A stretch of DNA of 64,000 bases, from positions 180,303,741 to 180,367,740 of the forward strand of contig CM041465.1 in NCBI GenBank assembly GCA_023213395.1, given 5' to 3'. This document shows positions 1-11,081 of this stretch, piece after piece (within the stretch, counting starts at the first letter, position 1; the number at the start of each line of letters is the position of its first letter). The notes under the pieces are model-generated. The model worked only from the letters and a program-made list of their open reading frames with translations, had not been told where the DNA came from and made no database searches. This DNA comes from Cycas panzhihuaensis. Taxonomy: Eukaryota > Cycadophyta. The position numbers and the translations under genes were made by a program.

Positions 1-984
1 ATCCTTTGCTCGTTCACACAAACTCATGTAACTCAAAAATAGGAAGTGTACTATGCACTAATCTCTTGTTGGTCCTATATGCATTTAGTTTACCAAAGAC
101 ATGGATATAGGCCAATTTTTTAGCCATATAATGGCTTAAGACCCTACCTTCCTCAAATGCTTTAGCAACAAGAATTATTATCTGTGTTAATTTCTTTACT
201 CAAAATGTTGTGATTCTACCTTCCAAGTTTATGCCATGTCAACCAACCCTTTTTTTCTTTCCTTCTATTTTTCTCCTTGTATACTTTTAGTTTTACACCT
301 TTTTCATTTTTTAATTTCAAAATTCCTTTTTAATAAACCAACACAATTATTGTCATGTAGATCTAATTCTAAAGCTTTCAACAAATAATCTTATTTTACA
401 CATATACTTAAAGTCTTGCTAGTATTCCTACCAACCACCTCATTTGGAAGCTTCTTAGATGAAAAACAATTATCTTCGTCCTTAACAATCCTTTGAAGAA
501 CAACTTTTTCTAGGTTCAAAGATTAACTAAAATATGTTCCAGGTAGTTGGTCTCTACTAATTGATAACATAACTAGGCAACAAATTACTGATGTAGTGGT
601 AATTACATGTTGACTGCAACATCACCATTTATCAAACATTAACATAATGGCTTCTTAATGTAATAATGGTGAATACTCTCCTTTGGTGTATTATTGTTGT
701 CACCTAATCACATCAGAGAAGCATCACAGATAATTTTCTAAAAAGATTCTTAAAGATTTGAGTCATTACAACAACACCAAAATGTATGCTCTTTACTTGC
801 CACCAATAGAAGTCAATACAAGAAGGGAATACATAGAAAAATAACAATTGCATTACCGACCTAGAAACAAAAGCGCAATACACACAATAAATTGAGCCAA
901 ACCTTTTTTCATTACCATGAAGAGGATTGCACTAACATGAGAAGGGTCAGATACAGACCCTTAGTACAACAAATGAAAAAACCT

Positions 985-999
985 CACACACACACACAC
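985..999. repeat. short (CA)n microsatellite
   Basis: About seven CA dinucleotides in AT-rich DNA. Confidence 0.8.
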
Positions 1000-1216
1000 C
1001 ACCTCTATGCACATTGTGTACTTCACTCTATTTTTCTATAAAGTTGTAATAATAACTAGATAAAGCAAGTACAAAGAACACCAAATATGATGCAAAACAT
1101 GATGTTATTGGAACAAGGAACTGCATCTAGTTCTCTCACAACTAAATGCAAGCTTGAACACTACACAAGGATTATAAATCCAGTGCGAAGCCTAGTACAA
1201 CAAGAAGAATCATGCA

Positions 1217-1217
<1 letters not shown>

Positions 1218-1255
<38 letters not shown>
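1218..1255. repeat. (CA)19 microsatellite
   Basis: An uninterrupted run of about 19 CA dinucleotides, likely polymorphic in length. Confidence 0.95.
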
Positions 1256-1256
<1 letters not shown>

Positions 1257-1371
1257 TTATGTCAATTCTTAGACTAAATTATTTTTATACATGAAAAACT
1301 AACGGTTTAACCATCGTTGACAAAATAGTACAATAAAAATGTCAAAACGATCGATTCTTGTTCATTTGTCT

Positions 1372-1745
1372 AAATGCAATGTGATTGCAATTACAACTCA
1401 AACTACGATTTAATCGCAATCGCTACTACGATCTCATCACAACTGGAGCTCAACTGCAATCCGATCTCAACTGTGACCCAATTGCGATTTGGTCGCAACT
1501 ATAGCTCTAATTGTGATCTGGATGCAACTATAGCTCCAACTACGATATGGTCGCAATTGCAACTCCAATTGTCATCTAATTGTAACTACGATCTAGTTGC
1601 AACCACAACTCTAAGTAAAACTCAATTGCAAGTCCAACTCCAACCACAACTGTAATTCTAGCTAAAACTCAGCTGCAATTATAACTCCAATTACAACTTA
1701 ATCACAATTGCAACTTTTCATTGCAACTCGATTACAACTATAACT
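1372..1745. repeat. degenerate minisatellite, 23-30 bp units
   Basis: The tract is built from variants of a motif like GATYTGGTCGCAACTATAGC. The GAT-T anchors fall at about 1407, 1430, 1463, 1486, 1515, 1544 and 1590, so spacing is irregular and centres on 23-29 bp. A 93-codon frame runs through it and encodes low-complexity Asn/Leu/Gln/Thr repeats. I take that frame as a by-product of the repeat rather than a gene. Confidence 0.8.
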
Positions 1746-3100
1746 TCAACCGAAATATGTAACCATTTCTCAACTAACTTTCAATTAACTCCTAATTAAT
1801 TGCAAGAAATTAATGTTAATGTGCGAAACTTTAAGAAAAACGAAACTAAAAATTATTAGGCTAGGTAGAACGAGCAACGTCAACTATACGAGATTGCTCC
1901 TCATGTTATTCATATGAAGTGAAGTCAAATACAATTTGGGAGAGAAAATTATTAATTCTTTTTTATGAATAAGGGCATTCATCTCAACAATGGAGACGAA
2001 AGATGCATGCAAGAGATATAACTTTACAATTGTATATAGATTTTTCAAAAGAAATGCCCTAAAACTGTTGTGATCACATGTTGCAACATATTGCAAACAA
2101 ATAAGAGTCGCTTTGAGCATTTAATTACAAATTAAATCTATAATAATAAAATAAAATTTTTAGTTGATTAATAGTTAGAAACAATTGCAACTTCAAAGTA
2201 CATAACTGTAATTATGTATGGAAAAGATAATCTATGCATGGCATTAAGTGTATTTCCTATGAGAAGGATTTACCATACTCTAAATGGAAAATCCTTCTTC
2301 CACAAATAAAATCACTAATATTTTGAGGCCTTTCTTATGCACTATATTGTGAATTATGTTTTGTTAAATGGATGTTATTTATTATTATACAATTTATTAT
2401 TGTTGGGGTGAGTGATCAGAAAAAATATATTAATTAATAGGAGTGCAATTTTCAGATTCGTTATCCAACAAACATAAGATATATTAAGAAAATAAACCTA
2501 GGTTTCAAGAATGATCCTTAAAGCATAGAGCTTGTATAATAATGAATGGAGTGAATTGTCTCTTATTCCAAACCTCTTCATGGTCAATGTGGCTGGTGAT
2601 AGGCAATAATTATAATATTTTGCTTTGGTTGTTTATTCAAAATGAGCATTTGATATTAATGCTAAGATGTTTCAGCATGTTTTGAACATTCTCATTTTCA
2701 ATTTAGTTTTACAATATAAATAATATACTATTAAAACAAATTTATCACTATTAATTTTATGTCTAAATATATTTGCATTCAAGGAACTTATCAAGTTAAG
2801 GACACTATTGTCTACATCCAACCATTCATCAAGGAAATGTTTACAATTTGAAATGGAACTAGAATAGATGATGTATCTCACCCTACTTTTATATAAGTAT
2901 TATAAGTATTATGAAAACTGTTATATGTAGGACAATTAATAACTTCCAAGGCCTAAGGGCCTAATTAAGTATCTTCACAAAATATTTTAATTTCTAACTT
3001 GTATATTATTAGATTTAAAATAGCACTATTGCATCAAACAAATAACTACTTTTGATTTTCAAAAATATTTCCTTAGAAATAAGTGAATAAAGAATTGAAA

Positions 3101-3164
<64 letters not shown>

Positions 3165-5040
3165 GAAAATGTAAAGTTATTGAGTTCATGCACCCAATAA
3201 GCAGAGTTCTAAAATCTAGCTTGGACATGAATCAAGTGCACAAGTTTAGATTTGAGATTAGTTAAACCCTAAATTACATATTTTTTCATGTAAAAGACTA
3301 GATAATTATGCCCATTTAATTCTAAGTTTCTCCAACTCCTTGTATTGTAATTAAATCTATATTTGAATGATATCTATTTTTTACCTTGAAAAAAAAAAGA
3401 CTATTTTTTAGTCCTTTATGGTCATTTTTTAAGCATTTCTAAGCCATTTTGTTTTTCTTTTTTTTCCCTTAACATATAGTTTACTATTATTATATGAACA
3501 TATACACAAACATTTTTATTTTTATTTATAAAAATATTCAATACATGTATTTAGCGATTATTCTCAACGTTTATAATTTTTTTAAAATTTCTTTTATTTT
3601 TTATTTTAATTTTAAAAAATAAAGTCAAGCCTAAACTGTGAATCCAATTTTCAAAAGGAGGAACGAGATTCTTCAAATCCCAAAGCCTACAAACCTCCAA
3701 ACCCAACAACCTTGGGAAACTGAGTTCTTGTTGCACATCGTACAAGATAAATTCATTTAAGTTTTCAATTTACTTCCATTGCATAAGAATCACTTGATTA
3801 ACATAGAGTGTGACAAAATTTCAAGAGGCATTGTAAATCTATGAAATGTTAACAAGTCGTTATCTTGACTTGAAAGCATTATTCATCAATGCTAGTAGAT
3901 TGGATCCAAGATTAGAGTTGGTGGCAATCTATGTTATAGAACCCACAAGGGCATGCATATAAACAAGTCTTAATGAGCAAACTTGTTTGTTGTAATTATT
4001 TGATAATCAAAATTACATAATATTTATATCACAACAATCTATTCCACGATAAATTACTCAACAATATTCAACATTCTACAAAGATGCAACTTTCATGATG
4101 TTCTAAAGAAGATATTTTGGTAGCTAAGTTGTATACAATTATGTGAATAGTTCAACAAATAATCCAAGAGATATAGAGATGATGGTAATCAAGCAACCAT
4201 ATAATTGGTTTTAAAGAAATCACAAGTAAACCAAGATAATGATTATTTGTAGATTACATTTTATTTATATTTTATTATTGCAACTTGAAATACTTTCCCC
4301 TATTTTATTTTGGCCAAGGGATGTTTGGCTAATTTCTTATTGCTTTTATAATACCATAATGTCACCAACCTCTTACTTTACATTAGGTGAACTCTGACAT
4401 AACGATGTGACAACAATCTCCAAGTGTCGCTACCCTTTTACTTTACATGAGGGAAGTTTTGATGCCATAACATAACCCTCTCTAAGACTACTTGAGCTTA
4501 GAAGACATATACAACAAAACTACAAGATTGGTCAGCAACATACTATACCAATAATCTTGATAATTATTAGCATATATGCACATTCTATAATTATTAGCAA
4601 TGAAACACGCTTACAATGCAAACATAAAATATTTAGACATTCAACATCATCACAATGCACTATATCTCATAAAAGAAATGATTATTCAAAAATTAGATGA
4701 ACCATAATTCTGTAGGAGTATCCACATAAATTCAAAACATGAGAACTCACCGTTTTAAAGAAAAAAGCAAATGGTTCAAAAATATTCACCACCTAACCAA
4801 CTAGAAACCTATAATGAAAATCTAGTACCAAACTGAGATACATGACATAAATACTAAATTTTTAATACAAACTTTTACTACTCTTTCCTAAATCACTAGA
4901 ACAACATAATACCAGCTCAATAGTCATCATGACAATAATAAATAGCCTAGACCAACTACATTATGTCCACATATAAATTGCAATCATGATAACTCCCCTA
5001 CCATCATACTAAGACCTTCAACATCATGCCAAAATTAAAA
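1746..5040. other. AT-rich intergenic DNA, nothing recognised
   Basis: Apart from the CT/TA microsatellite near 3.1 kb I see no gene, LTR pair or pol motif. It may hold transposon remnants too decayed to read by eye. Confidence 0.5.
3109..3164. repeat. compound (CT)n(TA)n microsatellite
   Basis: A CT run of about 34 bp is followed directly by a TA run of about 22 bp. Confidence 0.95.
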
Positions 5041-5190
5041 CATCACACTCACACATAAGCTATGACACTTCACCCTACAACATCACACCCAAGTTAAACA
5101 ATTGCACCCACAACACAATGAAAATCACCACATAAAGCATTGTACTATAATTGTAATCTCACACATTACCACAACAAAAACCATTATGAG
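5041..5190. repeat. direct repeat copy 1 (about 145 bp)
   Basis: This segment recurs in the same orientation at 5676-5815. Shared blocks include ATAAGCTATGACAC, AACAATTGCACCCACAACAC and ATGAAAATCACCACA. A third, partial copy of the end of the unit lies at about 5207-5257. Origin unknown; it could be part of a decayed transposon. Confidence 0.75.
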
Positions 5191-5675
5191 ATGATTAAAT
5201 GTCACTCACATATAATCTCACACATTGCCACAATAGAAACCATTACAAAAAGGGGCTTTCATAGAATAAGTACTATTATTTAGAAATCCAAAGATAAGAA
5301 GATACCCTACATGTAAGGGCATTACCGTCATATACATGTTGCCAAAAGAGCCCAAAAGCTAGAAAAATAGAATGTTAGAAAGTCAAAAGCTAAAATATTA
5401 AGAAACTCAAAAGGTGATAAAAAATACTCAATTACACCCCTTAATTATTTACAAGTTCATGGCCTCATGAGATTAGTTACTTTTTGTTGTAACCCCCTTT
5501 AAATGGTGCAATTTAAAAGGGAATTAGAATAAATCGTGATGCTCTAAAAAGGATTAAACATATATACATAAATGTGGATTCTATCCTCCCCACCAACCTC
5601 ATTAATAACCAAGACAACACATTATAAGAAAATTAGACATAAGTCAACTTAGAATCTTTTCTCTTAAAATTAGGG

Positions 5676-5815
5676 CATCACATTCACATATAAGCTATGA
5701 CACCTCACTTTGCAACTACCTAAACAATTGCACCCACAACACAATGAAAATCACCACAAAAACATTATACTATAATGTTTATCTCACACATTGCCATAAT
5801 AGAAACCATTATGAT
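5676..5815. repeat. direct repeat copy 2 (about 140 bp)
   Basis: Partner of 5041-5190, separated by about 490 bp. The copies differ by scattered substitutions and small indels. Confidence 0.75.
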
Positions 5816-5947
5816 GTCAAAACTTGAAATCTTTCTCCTCTAATCATCTCATGTGTCCCCTTTATTTTTCTTTCTAGTAATCCAACCATAATTGATTATT
5901 AATGGACTTATTATTTACATCATTTACAATGCATTTGGGTACTCATT

Positions 5948-5976
5948 CCCCCCCCCCCCCCCCCCAAAAAAAAAAA
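5948..5976. repeat. C18-A11 homopolymer junction
   Basis: A run of about 18 C is followed by about 11 A. Exact length should be treated as uncertain because such runs are prone to sequencing and assembly error. Confidence 0.85.
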
Positions 5977-8690
5977 TCGTAATACTTGTAATGTTATGAA
6001 ATATGGCACCACAAAATATGAAAATATATCAAAATACTTCCTTTACATCTAATAAGTTATTTCAACATGAAAAAAAATTCTTGGAGATTATACTATAATG
6101 TGGTAATGGATGGTCCTTGCTGTTATAAAAAATACAAATATACCATCTAAGATATTATATAAAAACTAAGCCTAATAGAAATATTTGCTAGTTAAGACAT
6201 CATTTTGTGTAAGCTTTTCATATTAAAGAGGATCGGTGGCGTTTGAAATAATATGACCATAGTGAATATGTTAACAAGCTCATAATATAACTATTGTTGA
6301 TTAATAATCTCGTTACTACTAAGTCATTGGCGTGTTCAATAAATGGTCGAATCTTCTTTTCCAAAAAAAGAAAACAATTTCATAGTTATTGAGATATATT
6401 CATATAAATAAAACATGAACGGTGATGAATAATCCGTTGGAGTAGTTGCATCTTTGAATTCGCGAGGCATCTGCAATAATACAAAAAGTTGGGAATGCGA
6501 TTGATACTGACTCTGCCAAGTGGAAGGAGTGGACTATGGTTTAGGACCAGCCGCCTCCAAGATATTCGTGTTCCTTTTTAGGTCGCTGAAGCGACATGTC
6601 GACCGAACACGTGCACGGGTTCATCGATAGAAAATTGGATCGATGTAGGGTAGGTCTCAAGTCAAAATCAAAGAGTCGCCGCCTAATTAGAGGAAAATAG
6701 CTGGCACTTCAAATGGTGGGAGACATTTTCAGCATTAATGGCCATTACTACCCCTATCCCGCAGACCAACTCATATCTTTGTATTGAAGCCGTGGGATTA
6801 TCTACCGTGCAAATATTCAAATTCAGTGGGATCATCTCCCTGCATTTAATTGGGAGATTCAACACTCAGATAATAAATCGCCTGCATTTAATTCGGATGT
6901 TGAATTCGGAGTTTTCTTCGAAACGGCTGGGAAGCACGGCAGCTATCCGATTAGAGCATTTAATTCGAATGCGGGCCCCGCCGGTGCGACGGCAGGCCAC
7001 GTGGAAATTCATTATTGGTGGAGTCCGACTCTGTTTGAACCCCACTTCAAGTGGCCGCCACGTCAGGGCACTCGTGGCGAACAGAGGTACTCGGGAAAAT
7101 GCATCATGACAGGAAGTCCGTGTCCAGCTGGTCCATGGAGGATGACGTTGCTCTGACAGGAGGGATGCATAGAGCCACGGAAAAGGAATTAGTGCAAAGG
7201 ACCGGGCAGAGGGGCACCGCACCCCCGCAGAGAAACTCGCCCGTATCTTGTGAATGGGAAGTCTGTACGATGTGCTCTGGTGCAAGGCCAGAGCGTTCAG
7301 CCGCTAAAAACTGGGTTCTTTTTCATTCTGAGGGTGCGGCCCCATGCAGAGGGCTATGTGCCAATCTTTCCAGAAAATTGTGGAGGAAGGAATCGGCTGC
7401 CGGAAGAAAGACAGAATCTTATCCGGTAGGAAAGAAAGGAAAGAATCTTATTAAAAATTTTTGGGGCAGAATCGCTTACGTTGAGACTGTTCCAAGGGCT
7501 TCAAAAATGGAGGGCTGAATTCGGCGAAAAAGTGTTCAGGCGAGCATATGTACAGATAAAAAATATCCGGTGGTCCCCCTTTTTCCTTTTTATTACCACT
7601 ACCAAACTCAACAGCAGCAAGGATTGCACAATTAGGTGAGAATAACATACTGAGTGCGGGACCTCTCTGCGTAGAAATGGAACGGTAATGGAAAATGAGA
7701 AGATCCATGGGATTTGCATTTTTCTCCTTTGGACCCCGAGGTAAGCCTGCTAATACTTTCACTAATCTAACTAGCATTTAATGACAAATATGACGCGGCA
7801 AAAGATTATATAGTTCGAAAGACTGAAATTTTTGCATTCAAAAAATTTTCCCTAATTCTATACACAGTCGGTCCGAGTGTCCGACGAAAACAATTTGTTA
7901 CGGAAGGCAATGATTTTGTATGAGGCGTCACACGGCAATGAAAGCAAATCCTGCAATAACAAATCAAATTAAACCTATTACAATATACATCTGTTGAATC
8001 GCACATCATGAGCTTTAAAGTTAACACAAACTTGATTTACCCTTCAGAAAGAACGCGCTGTAAAAATTATTCGGGGAACCGGGAGTTTACTACTTTTTCT
8101 CAGATTATTGTAATGAATTCCGATATCCTGCTGCTCTTCCGAAACATATCCGTCCCTTTCTTTATTTATTGTAAATACTTCAACGAAAGTCCTTCCGGCA
8201 GAAAAAATGCGTATACATAATTTTGTGATATCAACAAAATAAATGTGGTGTCTGGGGGTATAAAATATTTTGAACGAGACTTAACATTAGGCACAATTTG
8301 TGAGAAGGAATTTGAGCTGTATGCTAAGGAAATATGCAGGCAAACTCCAGTTTTAAAAATATGCAGTTACTTGCCTGTCTGCAGATTTACATTGTTGACG
8401 CTACAAATCCAAAAACAATATTTCAGAGGACATAATTCAAGAACGCATCATTGATTGATGATGACGGCAATAGCTATCTATGCAAGCAAGCCCATTCCTT
8501 CCTTTCATGGGCTACGTTTCATTCAAGGGGCATTCCAGTAGCATAAAACCACTCTATTGGAAGCGCAAATGCAAACAAACGAACTTACCTTTTCAGGCCG
8601 CATACATTTTTACAAAGCGGTACACCACCAAATCCTGTTTGAACACCAGGGCATTGTGCAAATACAGGTATTTCGCGGCAGATAACCGCC
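5977..8690. other. 3' flank of the subtilase; GC-rich from about 6.43 kb
   Basis: Composition changes near 6.43 kb from AT-rich to GC-richer, CpG-containing DNA that continues through the subtilase gene. Overlapping open frames on both strands between 6683 and 7777 (up to 155 codons) show no domain, signal peptide or motif that I recognise. Their overlap on opposite strands is what GC-rich non-coding DNA produces. I see no gene here that I can support. Confidence 0.5.
8161..8170 (-). promoter_or_regulatory. candidate polyadenylation signal of the subtilase
   Basis: The minus strand reads AATAAATAAA here, about 520 nt past the stop codon. It is the first AATAAA-type motif I find downstream of the gene. 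Plant poly(A) signals are loose, so this is only a candidate. Confidence 0.3.
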
Positions 8691-11081
8691 TCAATAAGCT
8701 TCCTGCCTGGTTACGACTATTGGGCTCTGCACGACATGCTTCCCATCCGTCCAGGACAGAAACCCGGTGACGGTGTCTGAATTTCCTGGAAGAAGATTCA
8801 CGGGCGTTGCACTGACGGTGAGAATATAGCTCAGCTTCTGATTTCTCTGGGTGAAACTGAGCTTCCTGGGCTTCACAGCCACCTCCACGCCATTTGGAGC
8901 AATCACCTTGGCTCTGTAAGTCGACACAGGAGGGCCCACATTGGTGACAATTCTGATAAAGAACCTCGAGAGTTTGGAAGATTTGGTCTGATCAAAAACT
9001 GCAGAGAACGAAGGATAATTGAGATTCCCAGGATGTCCTCTACGAGCAGGGCACTTGACAGGTTTATGCGTGATAATAAGAATGGCTTTCTCTGAGTAAT
9101 TAAGACTGCAAAGAAATTGGACATAGTCCCCAACGCCCATATCATATATCAGACCCGGATCCATGGCTCTCTGAGGATCCACGTGCCCTGCACCGAAATC
9201 GAAGGGAGTCGAGGCATTCCCCGTGGCTTCATCAATCATGGTCTGAGCCTTGTTGTCCTGAATGTAAGCAGTTGTCATAAGCGCAGATCTGACAGCAGCG
9301 GGGCTCCAGTCCGGGTGTGCACCTTTCAGCAACGCAGCAACCCCGCTTACATGAGGGCACGCCATCGAAGTTCCAGAAATTATATTGAATTCCGTCCGCC
9401 TACGGTCAGATGCAAGCCCCGTGGGGCCAATCGCTTCGGTCCAGGCGGCCAGAATGTTCACACCGGGGGCAATAATGTCCGGCTTGAGAATCTCTGGCGT
9501 CTCAGGATTGGGCCCTCTGGCAGAGAACGAAGCCACGACGGGAGCCGGCTTAACGCCCAATAAGGTGCCATGGAACGTTATGGTAGCAGTGGGCTGCTTG
9601 GTAGATATGATATATTGCCGGATCGAATCCCCGGCCATGGCACCGACGGCAGTTGCAGGCAAGACGTGGGCATCCGCAACCAGCCCCTCCCCATCGGAAG
9701 CACTGTTAGATAGTATCATTCCCGCGCCCCCGGCTTGCTTAACCACAGCCCCCTTGGCCACTCTGGGATTATTGCCCCTCTCACACAGAACTATCTTACC
9801 CTTCACCGCCTTGGGATCCAACGATCCCTCCATACACAGAGACGAAGAATAGCTCCCGCTTCCATTGTCCATCACAGAGGCATCCCCGGCATAAACGAGA
9901 GGTACCAATCGTCCCGTCGCCAACCCCTTTCCGCTATACAACGACACGCCCCTGAGAACCTTCCCGTTCCCCAATCTAACGTATGCAGGGAAATCCCGAT
10001 CCATAGTACCGGCCCCTACGGTGGTAATCCACGGAGCCACATTGGTAACCGACAAATCCCCCGGCCCCTCGTTTCCTGCCGAAGCAGACACGAAAATCCC
10101 TCTCTGCATTGCGCCAAACGCACCCAATGCAATGCTATCTAAATAATACGGAACCACCCCTCCTCCGACGGACAGCGATATCACATTAACTCCGTCCGAG
10201 ACCGCCTGATCGAACGCAGACAGTATGTCGGAGTCGAAACAACCAGAGACCCAGCACACCTTATAAGCTGCGACTCGGGCTTTGGGCGCCATGCCTTTGG
10301 CGATACCTCTGGCGTACCCCAACATGCTGGCTCTGTAAACGTACCTACCCGCGGCGGTCGATGCAGTGTGAGTGCCATGGCCGTCTGAATCTCTCGCAGA
10401 ACGGAACTCCACGGTTTCGTTCATGGAACCGCTCATCGCTTCGTATCCCCTGGAGAAAAATCTCGCCCCCACCAGCTTTCTATTGCACATGGTTTTCGAG
10501 AACCCGGGCCCCGTTTCGCATTCCCCCTTCCAGGTTTTGGGAATCGGGCCGATGTTGCGATCGCTGAAGCTCCTCCGTTCCGGCCAGATCCCCGTGTCCA
10601 GAACTCCGATTACGAGATCCGCACCGTAGTCGGACTCCGCCCACAGACCGCCCCCGTTGGGTCTCATCAGTCCCAGGAACTGAGGCGATCGCGTAGTGTG
10701 GAGCTGCCGGGCCTGGTCTTCAAACATTCCCAGAACGCCCTGTGTTTTCTCCAATTCCGCGGCTTGTCCCGGCGTCAGCCTGGCAGAGAAGCCATGGAAT
10801 ACCGTCTTGTAGACGTGAATCAGTACGTCGTTCTGTTCTCGGCTACCCATCCCTTCGGCCTCTTCGGCCTCTGCTTCTTCTTTCAGGCCCTTGGCTGCGG
10901 CAACGCTTGATCTGTACCAGTGCTCCAGCGTGGGAAAGACCGTCGGTTTCGAATCTCCGTCGACTCGAACTATGAACGTCTTGCCTTCTTCTTCGCTTGC
11001 CAGTCCCGTCGCCCACAACAGGAAAAATACTGGTAACAACGCAGAGATTCTGTGGATTCTCTGTGTTTCCCGGGAAGCCAT
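8691..11081 (-). CDS. SBT1.5: secreted subtilisin-like serine protease, SBT1 subfamily (SBT1.5-like)
   Basis: Plant subtilase (peptidase family S8) expected to be exported to the cell wall/apoplast to cleave extracellular proteins; its substrate cannot be told from sequence. It is one unbroken exon of 796 codons, a normal length for the family. Parts in order: signal peptide about 1-28 (core ALLPVFFLLWATGLA); I9 inhibitor propeptide about 35-128, mature enzyme starting near TTRSPQFLGL; S8 domain with Asp162 (VLDTG), His235 (GHGTH), oxyanion Asn337 (SAGNE) and Ser572 (GTSMACPHVSG); PA domain inserted about 385-500; Fn3-like C-terminal domain about 678-793. Four N-glycosylation sequons occur at about 221, 406, 622 and 661. 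An in-frame ATG 22 codons upstream (11147) is open, but it would place a charged stretch before the signal peptide, so 11081 is preferred. NPETPEILKP matches SBT1.5 better than SBT1.6 from memory. Propeptide residues about 61-86 form an unusual Glu/Ala/Lys-rich insertion. Confidence 0.95.
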   Translation of the reverse strand: MASRETQRIHRISALLPVFFLLWATGLASEEEGKTFIVRVDGDSKPTVFPTLEHWYRSSVAAAKGLKEEAEAEEAEGMGSREQNDVLIHVYKTVFHGFSARLTPGQAAELEKTQGVLGMFEDQARQLHTTRSPQFLGLMRPNGGGLWAESDYGADLVIGVLDTGIWPERRSFSDRNIGPIPKTWKGECETGPGFSKTMCNRKLVGARFFSRGYEAMSGSMNETVEFRSARDSDGHGTHTASTAAGRYVYRASMLGYARGIAKGMAPKARVAAYKVCWVSGCFDSDILSAFDQAVSDGVNVISLSVGGGVVPYYLDSIALGAFGAMQRGIFVSASAGNEGPGDLSVTNVAPWITTVGAGTMDRDFPAYVRLGNGKVLRGVSLYSGKGLATGRLVPLVYAGDASVMDNGSGSYSSSLCMEGSLDPKAVKGKIVLCERGNNPRVAKGAVVKQAGGAGMILSNSASDGEGLVADAHVLPATAVGAMAGDSIRQYIISTKQPTATITFHGTLLGVKPAPVVASFSARGPNPETPEILKPDIIAPGVNILAAWTEAIGPTGLASDRRRTEFNIISGTSMACPHVSGVAALLKGAHPDWSPAAVRSALMTTAYIQDNKAQTMIDEATGNASTPFDFGAGHVDPQRAMDPGLIYDMGVGDYVQFLCSLNYSEKAILIITHKPVKCPARRGHPGNLNYPSFSAVFDQTKSSKLSRFFIRIVTNVGPPVSTYRAKVIAPNGVEVAVKPRKLSFTQRNQKLSYILTVSATPVNLLPGNSDTVTGFLSWTDGKHVVQSPIVVTRQEAY

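Larger units (their letters stand above)
1..1371. other. AT-rich intergenic DNA without recognisable gene
   Basis: No coding frame with a recognisable domain is seen on either strand. The only structured parts are two CA tracts. The 61-codon open frame at 1087-1272 ends in a CA-repeat-encoded Thr-His run and is taken as chance. Confidence 0.6.

Noticed and set aside
7051-7518. 155-codon plus-strand frame as a gene
   Set aside because: No recognisable motif and overlapped by open frames on the other strand; kept only as an unexplained GC-rich segment.
9117-10142. Open frames of 135-155 codons antisense to the subtilase
   Set aside because: They lie on the plus strand inside the GC-rich subtilase coding sequence and have no domain; codon composition of the real gene leaves antisense frames open.
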